From assembly GCA_008682415.1 (NCBI GenBank), contig VANK01000018.1, positions 21,099 to 85,098 of the forward strand: 64,000 bases of DNA, written 5' to 3'. Below are positions 57,922-64,000 of the stretch, one piece after another; the first letter of the stretch is position 1, and every line of letters begins with the position of its first letter. This DNA is from Acidobacteria bacterium AB60. Its GTDB lineage: Bacteria > Acidobacteriota > Terriglobia > Terriglobales > Acidobacteriaceae. The notes under the pieces are model-generated. The model did not search any database, was not told where the DNA came from, and saw nothing but the letters and a program-made list of their open reading frames with translations. Both the position numbers and the translations under genes were made by a program.

Positions 57922-58060
57922 TCAAAATGCTCCAATGCTTGTCAAAATCGGTATGGGGAATGTAGGAGTGCGGCTGACCTTATTGTACATGCTGCAGCCC
58001 TGGCAACGGCTCCTCCCGCCGCCCCCTGCAGTCCTTTGAAATACAGCATTTACGCTGCTT

Positions 58061-58942
58061 TCATTGTGCGGACGGGGTCGCCTCCGCGCGGGCGCTCAGT
58101 TGCTCCAGGCGATCCTGCCGGACCAGAAACAGCATGCCGTTCAGCTCCGCCCCTAGCAGCGCGGCGAATGACGTCAGATACAGCCACACCAGGGTCGCAA
58201 TCCCCGCCGCGAACGATCCATAAAACCGCGAATAGTCCGCCACCCGCGTCACGTACCACCCGAACGCCAGCGTCGCCGGAAACCACAAGAGCGACGCCGT
58301 CACCGCCCCCGGCAGAACCCACCCCCAATGCTCCTTCTGTCGCATTCCGAAGTGATACAGCGCGGAAAGCACCGTCACGCTGGTCGCCACCGAGACCACC
58401 CACCGCACCAGCCTCCACGAGAAGATCACAATCGTCCGCAACTCGTGATCGGCATTGGCGATCATCCACGTCTCGATGCCCCGGCCAAACACCAGCAGGA
58501 AACTCGCCAGGCACAGCGGCACCAGCACAATCGGCACCAGCAGAAGCGCCCGCGCCCGCTTCTCCCAGAACCCCCAGCTGTCCCTGCGGATCTTGTAGGC
58601 CCGGCGGAATCCCTCCATCAGCGACAGCATCACGCCCAGTCCCGCAAACACCGCCAGCGTTCCCGCGGAAAACAGCACCTGCCCCGACCGCATATGCTTC
58701 GCTGCAATGGAATCGTTCAGAAGAATGATCGAGCCGGCGGGAAGAAACTCATCGAACGTGGAGCGCAGCTCAAGAATCAGCTTCGACCCCTCCGGCGCCC
58801 GCGCCAGAAGCGAGCTCACCACCAGGACCGCTGGAAAAAAACACAGCATCCCCGAGTACGCGGCCGCCTTGGCCGTGTTAAAGACATCGTGGTCCAGTGC
58901 CACCAACACTGTCTTTTGGATCACCCGGAGCAAACGCGGCAT
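58061..58942 (-). CDS. YihY/BrkB-family inner-membrane protein
   Basis: 293 aa, six predicted membrane helices. AAAYSGMLCFFPAVLVVSSLLAR, MEGFRRAYKIR, RGIETWMIAN, GWVLPGAVTASLLWFPATLAFGWYV and FAAGIATLVWLYLTSFAALLGAELNG are typical. Formerly listed as ribonuclease BN; the actual role is unknown. Tail-to-tail with pyk's promoter side; no operon. Confidence 0.88.
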   Translation of the reverse strand: MPRLLRVIQKTVLVALDHDVFNTAKAAAYSGMLCFFPAVLVVSSLLARAPEGSKLILELRSTFDEFLPAGSIILLNDSIAAKHMRSGQVLFSAGTLAVFAGLGVMLSLMEGFRRAYKIRRDSWGFWEKRARALLLVPIVLVPLCLASFLLVFGRGIETWMIANADHELRTIVIFSWRLVRWVVSVATSVTVLSALYHFGMRQKEHWGWVLPGAVTASLLWFPATLAFGWYVTRVADYSRFYGSFAAGIATLVWLYLTSFAALLGAELNGMLFLVRQDRLEQLSARAEATPSAQ

Positions 58943-59035
58943 ACGTCACAGCCAGAGTAGTGCATCCACCCCGCGCGCAACACCCTTTGCGGCTCACACA
59001 CCGCCCGTCCCCGTTGCCGAACCCTGATCCCGGGT

Positions 59036-59311
59036 TTACTTCGCCAGATCCTCGTACGCGTGTACCCACGCATTCATCAGATCGTCCAGACTATAGCCCG
59101 GCTCCATCTTGCAGTTGCCGAACTTGTCGTCCTTCTTCTCGCAGCGCGCCACAACGTCGCCGTTCGCGTTATAGAGCGTGAGCCCGTTCGGACTTTGTGG
59201 ATTTTCCACCAGCGCCGGCTTCGTCACCGGTGGCGCAGGCGGCTTGACGTGCTGAATCGACGGGTCCCCCGACACGCCGGCCAGCAGAATGAAAGCAGAG
59301 AGAGCGTTCAT
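59036..59311 (-). CDS. small exported protein (91 aa)
   Basis: ATG 59311 is used because GGAG lies six bases upstream; ATG 59323 would precede the ribosome site. The N-terminus (NALSAFILLAGVSG) looks like a signal peptide or anchor; the mature part contains LYNANGDVVARCEKKDDKFGNCKMEPGY with two Cys that may form a disulfide. Function unknown. Confidence 0.65.
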   Translation of the reverse strand: MNALSAFILLAGVSGDPSIQHVKPPAPPVTKPALVENPQSPNGLTLYNANGDVVARCEKKDDKFGNCKMEPGYSLDDLMNAWVHAYEDLAK

Positions 59312-59511
59312 TCCAAACTCCATTTATTTTCGCTATGACCCCAGTATGCCGCAAATCTGGTTCAGTTCAAGCAATTTCTGCGAGCCCATACCCCACAAAC
59401 GGGTTACTCTCGCTTCCCGGAATGCTCTACGGCATCCTCCCCCTCATCCCCCGATGAGTCCAAGGGCCCGCACAGCCAGGCGCGCCTCGATCGGTTTATC
59501 ATGGCCGGGTC

Positions 59512-61905
59512 ATGAGTACCCTTGCCCTTCGCGCCGCTCGCAGGCCCTTTGCATGCATAGTGATCGCACTCCTGGTTAGCGTCTTTGCCACCGCGCAAAC
59601 CCCGCACCCCTCCAATGCACAATTAGCCGACCCCCAGCTGAATGCCAAAGTCGAAGCCCTCCTCAAGAAGATGACCCTCGAGGAGAAGATCGGCCAGCTC
59701 GTCCAGTTCTCGGCCGGCTTCGCCACCGGCCCGGGCGCCGAGGGCAAAAACCAGCGCTTCGACGACATGGTCGCCAAAGGCCAGGTCGGCTCCTTCCTCA
59801 ACGTGGTCGGCGCCGAAGCCACCAACCACTACCAGCACATCGCCATGGAGCAGTCGCGGCTCCACATCCCCCTCATCTTCGGACTCGACGTCATCCACGG
59901 CCACCACACCACCTTCCCCATCCCCCTCGCCGTCGCCGCCTCCTTCGACCCCGCCATGGCTGAGATCGTCGCCCGCACCGGCGCCCAGGAAGCCCGCATC
60001 GACGGTGTGCCCTGGGTCTTCTCCCCCATGGTCGACATCGCCCGCGACCCGCGCTGGGGGCGCATCATCGAGTCCAACGGCGAAGACCCCTACCTCGGCT
60101 CCCTCATGGCCCGCGCCTGGGTCCGCGGCTACCAGCAGGGCGACCTCTCCAAGCCCGACTCCGTCGCCGTCTCCGTCAAGCACTACGCCGCCTACGGCGC
60201 CGCCATCGCCGGCCGCGACTATAACGCCACCGACATGAGCGGCATCACCCTCCGCCAGGTCTACCTGCCGCCCTACCACGCCGCGGTTCAGGAGGGCGCC
60301 GCCACCCTCATGTCCTCCTTCAACTCCATCAACGGCGTGCCCGCCTCCGCCAACCCCCTCACCCTCGACAAGATCCTGCGCAAGGAGTGGGGCTTCAACG
60401 GCTTCGTCGTCTCCGACTGGGGCTCGGTCGCCGAGCTCATCAATCACTCCATCGGCGACGGCCCCACCGTCGCCCGCAAAGCCCTCGAAGCCGGCGTCGA
60501 AATGGACATGGAGGGCAACCTCTACGGCACCACCCTCGCCGCTCAGGTCCGCTCCGGCAAGATCCCCGAGTCCGTCATCGACGAGGCCGCCCGCCGCATC
60601 CTGCGCGTCAAGTTCGCCCTCGGCCTCTTCGATCACCCGTACGTCTCCGCCAGCCCCGCCTACGAGCCCACCGCCGAAAAGCGCGCCCTCGCCCGCAAGG
60701 TCGCCGACGAGACCATGGTCCTGCTGAAGAATGACCCCGTCGAAGCCGCCGGCAACCTCCTGCCCATGAAGCCCGGCAAGACCGTCGCCCTCATCGGACC
60801 CATGGCCGACAGCCAGCGCGACATGCTCGGCGCCTGGTCCGCCGGCGATCCCAAGTACGTCGTCACCCTCCGCAAAGCCCTCGAAGAAAAGCTCGGCGCC
60901 GATCACGTCCTCTACGCCGAAGGCTGCGGCCTCCTCTCCGGCCAGGACGAGGTCGTCCTCAACCACGTCAACTTCGGTGGATCCGCCGCCGCCAGCGGCA
61001 GCAACGAGGTCCCCGACGACGCCAAATCCATCGCCGCCGCCGTCGAGACCGCCAAAAAGGCCGACCTCGCCATCCTCGCCCTCGGCGAGTCCGCCAACTG
61101 GATGGAAGGCGAAGCCGCCAGCCGCGTTCACCTCGGCTTCACCGGCGCCCAGCAGCAGCTCCTTGAAGCGGTGGTCGCCACCGGCAAGCCCGTCATCCTC
61201 ATCGTTGCCGCCGGCCGCCCCCTTGAAATCAAGTGGGCCGCCAACCACGTACCCGCCATCCTTGAAGCCTGGTCGCCCGGCTTTGAAGCCGGCCACGCCA
61301 TCGCCGACATCCTCTTCGGCGAGGTCAACCCCTCCGGCAAGCTCCCCGCCAGCCTCCCCCGCGCCCTCGGCCAGGAGCCCCTCTACTACGCCCAGATGCC
61401 CACCGGCCGGCCCGCCCACGGCGACCTCAGCCACATGCCCACCAACTCCATCGAGAAGTTCCAGTCCCGCTACGTCGACGAGGAGAACTCCGCCCTCTTC
61501 CCCTTCGGCTGGGGTCTCAGCTACACCCGCTTCAGCTACTCCAATCCCACCGTCTCCCGCGCCACCCTCCCCATCAAAGAGGTCATGAACTCCGGCCATG
61601 AGCCCGTGCTCAAGGTTGCGGTCGACGTCACCAACACCGGCACCGTCGCCGGCACTGAGGTCGCGCAGCTCTACCTGCGCAACATCAACACCAGCGTCGA
61701 GCAGCCCGTCCGCGAGCTCAAAGGCTTCAGCCGCGTCACCCTCGCCCCCGGCGAAACCAAACACGTCGAGTTCCCCGTCAGCTTCGACGAGCTCAACTTC
61801 TACAACGTCGATCTCAAGCAGGTCGTCGAGCCCACCCAGTACAAGGTGTGGGTCGGCGGCAGCTCCCTGGCCACCGCTGAAACCGGTTTTCAGCTCGTGG
61901 AGTAA
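59512..61905 (+). CDS. bglX: exported GH3 beta-glucosidase
   Basis: 797-aa secreted enzyme that frees glucose (or xylose) from beta-glycosides such as cello-oligosaccharides. A signal peptide (ending ATAQ) precedes the GH3 N-terminal barrel (KMTLEEKIGQLVQFS, the nucleophile Asp in GFVVSDWGSV, about 302), the GH3 C-terminal sandwich (ALIGPMADSQRDMLGAWS, about 425) and a C-terminal fibronectin III-like domain (VAVDVTNTGTVAGTEVAQLYL). Full length. The DNA has extreme C-ending codon bias. Confidence 0.94.
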   Translation: MSTLALRAARRPFACIVIALLVSVFATAQTPHPSNAQLADPQLNAKVEALLKKMTLEEKIGQLVQFSAGFATGPGAEGKNQRFDDMVAKGQVGSFLNVVGAEATNHYQHIAMEQSRLHIPLIFGLDVIHGHHTTFPIPLAVAASFDPAMAEIVARTGAQEARIDGVPWVFSPMVDIARDPRWGRIIESNGEDPYLGSLMARAWVRGYQQGDLSKPDSVAVSVKHYAAYGAAIAGRDYNATDMSGITLRQVYLPPYHAAVQEGAATLMSSFNSINGVPASANPLTLDKILRKEWGFNGFVVSDWGSVAELINHSIGDGPTVARKALEAGVEMDMEGNLYGTTLAAQVRSGKIPESVIDEAARRILRVKFALGLFDHPYVSASPAYEPTAEKRALARKVADETMVLLKNDPVEAAGNLLPMKPGKTVALIGPMADSQRDMLGAWSAGDPKYVVTLRKALEEKLGADHVLYAEGCGLLSGQDEVVLNHVNFGGSAAASGSNEVPDDAKSIAAAVETAKKADLAILALGESANWMEGEAASRVHLGFTGAQQQLLEAVVATGKPVILIVAAGRPLEIKWAANHVPAILEAWSPGFEAGHAIADILFGEVNPSGKLPASLPRALGQEPLYYAQMPTGRPAHGDLSHMPTNSIEKFQSRYVDEENSALFPFGWGLSYTRFSYSNPTVSRATLPIKEVMNSGHEPVLKVAVDVTNTGTVAGTEVAQLYLRNINTSVEQPVRELKGFSRVTLAPGETKHVEFPVSFDELNFYNVDLKQVVEPTQYKVWVGGSSLATAETGFQLVE

Positions 61906-61935
61906 TACGTTTCGTGATACGATTGTATATACGCG

Positions 61936-62247
61936 ATGCGCTACGAGTGGGATGAGCGCAAGAACCGCGAGAACCAGCGCAAGCATGGCGGCGTGTCCTT
62001 CGAGCTGGCCATGATCGCGTTTGAAGATGACCGGCGGCTTATCGAGCTAGACCGCGTGGACGAAACTGGCGAGCAACGTTGGCATCTGCTCGGCGCCGTC
62101 TCGGTCGAGCCGGGAAGTTGGGACGTTCTCACCGTAGTGCATGTATACAGAGAGGACGAATATGGCGAAGAACTCACCCGAATCATCTCGGCGCGATGGG
62201 CTAGTAAGAATGAATACCGAAGATATCAGAACCAGGCAGTGGAGTGA
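61936..62247 (+). CDS. brnT: BrnT-family ribonuclease toxin
   Basis: 103-aa toxin of the BrnTA type II pair. YEWDERKNRENQRKHGGVSFELAMIAFEDD and the C-terminal TRIISARWASKNEYRRYQ match the family, with the catalytic His/Glu/Arg set present. TGTATA lies six bases before ATG with no ribosome site. A GTATATAC palindrome at the promoter could be bound by BrnA. Confidence 0.9.
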   Translation: MRYEWDERKNRENQRKHGGVSFELAMIAFEDDRRLIELDRVDETGEQRWHLLGAVSVEPGSWDVLTVVHVYREDEYGEELTRIISARWASKNEYRRYQNQAVE

Positions 62248-62527
62248 AGCCGAGAAGCGCGCTGTTCGCGAAGCCGCCAAAGCTCGCGCCGAGGGCCGCG
62301 ACCTTCCGGAAGAAGAATACGAAGACATTCCCCGCCTGACCGAAGAACAGCTCAATCGCATGGTCCGCTTTCGCGATATCCCAAAAAAGGTGCCCGTCAG
62401 CGTTCGTCTCGATCCCCGCGTCCTTGACTGGCTTCGCTCCAAGGGCGAGGGCCATCTCACCCGCATCAATGACATCCTCTTCAATCTCATGGAAGCCGAA
62501 CGCAACCTGGCCTCAGGCAGAAAGTAA
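62162..62527 (+). CDS. brnA: BrnA-family antitoxin
   Basis: 121 aa from ATG 62162, chosen because the family start with a short N-terminus before VRMNTEDI fits; it overlaps brnT by 86 bases. ATG 62210 is the alternative (38-base overlap). The C-terminal ribbon-helix-helix (KKVPVSVRLDPRVLDWLRSKGEGHLTRINDIL) is clear and mediates DNA binding. Genes in this order are normal for brnTA. Confidence 0.88.
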   Translation: MAKNSPESSRRDGLVRMNTEDIRTRQWSEAEKRAVREAAKARAEGRDLPEEEYEDIPRLTEEQLNRMVRFRDIPKKVPVSVRLDPRVLDWLRSKGEGHLTRINDILFNLMEAERNLASGRK

Positions 62528-62587
62528 GGCCCAACCCGCTGTCCTCGGGACCGCAGAGGGTGCGCTACGGTAATCCACGCGAAGAAC

Positions 62588-62650
62588 CTGCCCTGAAAAT
62601 TCCTCTCCATATCAAAAAACTCCGCTCCTCCAGAGAGGCGTCATCCCGCA
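62588..62650. repeat. 63-bp dispersed repeat, copy A
   Basis: Begins CTGCCCTGAAAATTCCTC and ends GTCATCCCGCA; a diverged second copy lies at 62710-62771 (about 7 differences plus one gap). The 403-base gap 62528-62930 holds these two copies and no gene. Confidence 0.75.
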
Positions 62651-62709
62651 GTCCGCGCAGCCCCTCCCGGCGACAGGCCCTCGTCGCTGGGGTGATCGGA
62701 CGAAGGGAG

Positions 62710-62771
62710 CTGCCCTGAAAATTCCTCCCCATTTCAAAAGCCCCCCTCCTCCAGAGAGGTGTCATCCCGCA
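62710..62771. repeat. 63-bp dispersed repeat, copy B
   Basis: Diverged copy of 62588-62650. It runs into CCTGAGCACAGCGAAGG, which resembles intergenic REP-like sequence seen in many bacterial genomes. Confidence 0.75.
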
Positions 62772-62930
62772 CCCTGAGCACAGCGAAGGGGGAGGGATCC
62801 GCAGTTGCTCTTGTTGTTGCTTTTTCATGCTCCTGGGTGCCGCAAGGCGCCATGTAGGCCTGCGGTGGATTTCGCCGCCAGCTATGACGCCGCGGTGCCG
62901 CACCAAGGCAACCCTCTCGCCTCTCGCAAC

Positions 62931-63257
62931 TCACTTCGCCCCGTACACCGACAACACATGCCCATCCGGATCGCGGAAGCTAGCCGCCCACGCGTTCTCC
63001 GCCAGCTCATGCGGCTTGCGTTCGAACACAATCCCCGCCCGGCTCAAGGCCTCAAACGCCGCCTGCACGTGGTCCACGGAGAACACCACCTCTTCGTCGC
63101 CCACCTTGCGCCCCACTACCCGCCCGCGCGTCACCGTCTTGATCGACAGCGGGCCGGGAAACTCATCGACCGTGTGCCGCCGCGACTGCGCCACCAGCAC
63201 TCAGTTGTCGCTACCCATCGTTGCTGCCCCCGGCGTCCACGTGGCCTGCGCGCTCAT
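62931..63257 (-). pseudogene. truncated VOC-family (glyoxalase-like) gene
   Basis: The 89-residue open part (63200-62931) has the C-terminal half of a VOC fold: FSVDHVQAAFEALSRAGIVFERKPHE and SFRDPDGHVLSVYG, with the metal-binding Glu region. The frame continues upstream from ATG 63257 for 18 codons but is interrupted by a TGA at about 63201. The N-terminal half of the domain is missing. It lies beside the repeat array and is probably a remnant. Confidence 0.65.
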
Positions 63258-63281
63258 GAGCAACGATGCTACTACAGGTAG

Positions 63282-63351
63282 CCCCTCACCCCTCGCCCCT
63301 TGGCCCTTGGCCCTCATCTCTCGCCTCTCGGCCCTTGGCCCTTGTCTCTGG
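63282..63351. repeat. degenerate 7-bp tandem repeat tract (CCCTTGG type)
   Basis: Heptamers CCCTCAC, CCCTCGC, CCCTTGG, CCCTCAT, CTCTCGC and relatives follow in phase and grade into the 137-bp array. A shorter tract of the same kind lies near 62916-62942. Confidence 0.75.
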
Positions 63352-64000
63352 TACTCACCCCGTTCTCGCACGACCGAGGGTGCCCCATGTCTCCCGCTGT
63401 TGGAGACATGGGATACCACGAACCTCACCCCACCGCTCTCCGTTCTCGCACGATCCCCAGTGTCTTCGTGCCTCGTCCTTTGGCCTCGTATTCACCCCGT
63501 TCTCGCACGACCGAGGGTGCCCCATGTCTCCCGCTGTTGGAGACATGGGATACCACGAGCCTCACCCCACCGCTCTCCGTTCTCGCAGGATCCCCAGTGT
63601 CTTCGTGCCTCGTCCCTTGGCCCCGTATTCACCCAGTTCTCGCACGACCGAGGGTGCCCCATGTCTCCCGCTGTTGGAGACATGGGATACCACGAACCTC
63701 AGCCCACCGCTCTCCGTTCTCGCACGATCCCCAGTGTCTTCATCCCTCGTCCCTTGGCCTCGTATTCACCCCGTTCTCGCACGACCGAGGGTGCCCCATG
63801 TCTCCCGCTGTTGGAGACATGGGATACCACGAACCCCACCCAGCCCGTCTCCGTTCCCCCAGTGTCTTCCTCCCTCGTCCCTTGGCCCTCGTATTCACCC
63901 AGTTCTCGCACGACCGAGGGTGCCCCATGTCTCCCGCTGTTGGAGACATGGGATACCACGAACCCCACCCAGCCCGTCTCCGTTCCCCCAGTGTCTTCCT
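63352..64000. repeat. 137-bp-period tandem array with a conserved hairpin
   Basis: The block CGACCGAGGG recurs at 63371, 63508, 63645, 63782 (137-bp steps) and 63911 (129 bp). Each unit holds a perfect 11-bp hairpin, CCCATGTCTCC / GGAGACATGGG with loop CGCTGTT (63384-63412 in unit 1). The array continues past the window end. Small frames in it are not genes: 137 is not a multiple of 3, so no frame is kept between units. Confidence 0.9.

Noticed and set aside
59623..61986. 787-codon open frame on the minus strand across the GH3 gene
   Set aside because: It mirrors bglX, whose strong C-ending codon bias removes stops in the opposite frame. The product is Gly/Val/Asp-rich with no domain, while the plus frame is a full GH3 enzyme.
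63352..64000. Regular repeats read as a CRISPR array
   Set aside because: Whole 137-bp units repeat with high similarity and there are no unique spacers of 30-40 bp and no cas genes.

Overview
This window is a gene-dense, GC-rich bacterial chromosome segment, most likely from Acidobacteriota (class Terriglobia). Pointers are the roughly 1,220-residue Oar-like TonB-dependent receptor with an N-terminal carboxypeptidase-regulatory domain, the acidobacterial type of VWA-domain secreted protein, the ClpB/Hsp20 pair, several plant-polymer glycosidases, and intergenic hairpin and heptamer repeats of a kind I associate with this group. The assignment is by gene content only. No rRNA or tRNA gene, insertion sequence, prophage integrase or CRISPR array was found.

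Layout. 0.1-2.3 kb: a Crp/Fnr regulator, then three very small proteins (two clearly membrane-spanning) with a long structured leader between them. 2.4-8.6 kb: a secreted amidohydrolase, a PqiA-domain membrane protein, glmS and purS on the minus strand, then ppa. 8.6-10.1 kb: divergent DUF4142 and DUF892 stress-type genes around a palindrome-rich control region. 10.2-18.2 kb: TonB receptor, an SRPBCC protein, clpB and hsp20, all minus. 18.4-25.1 kb: an ArsR/SRPBCC operon, about 1 kb of repeat-rich spacer, a multicopper oxidase, an MFS transporter and a MiaB-like methylthiotransferase. 25.4-33.6 kb: two uncharacterised genes and the translation block infC, (GH35-like glycosidase), rpmI, rplT, pheS, (four-helix-bundle gene inside a long inverted repeat), pheT. 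33.6-43.5 kb: a ZapB-like gene, zapA, a 6S-like RNA, lgt, an rluD-family gene, a VWA protein, ligA and several membrane proteins. 43.6-50.4 kb: DedA/VTT protein, a TonB-like protein with an SRPBCC partner, a ClC channel, a secreted beta-propeller and a MetX-like hydrolase. 50.7-59.3 kb: acnA, hicBA, a baeRF-type protein with two hydrophilic small proteins, pyk, yihY and a small exported protein. 59.5-64 kb: a GH3 beta-glucosidase, brnTA, then repeats: a duplicated 63-bp element, a broken VOC gene and a 137-bp-period hairpin array that runs off the window end.

Most genes are housekeeping (translation, cell division, amino-sugar and purine synthesis, glycolysis, TCA cycle, proteostasis) mixed with polymer-degrading and nutrient-uptake functions typical of a soil heterotroph. 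Three themes recur outside the genes. First, many genes lack a Shine-Dalgarno sequence and have a -10 hexamer 5-8 nt before the start codon, suggesting leaderless mRNAs (pqiA-like, glmS, purS, lgt, ligA, hicB, brnT). Second, intergenic tracts of degenerate 7- or 8-bp tandem repeats appear at about nine places. Third, several RNA structures are likely: a 6S-like RNA after zapA, hairpin-rich leaders around rpmI/rplT, and a three-hairpin leader near 1.5 kb linked to a 33-bp promoter-like motif that recurs near 19.5 kb.

The most unusual locus is the four-helix-bundle (23S-IVS/Avd-like) gene bounded by 46-47 nt imperfect inverted repeats, sitting exactly between pheS and pheT.
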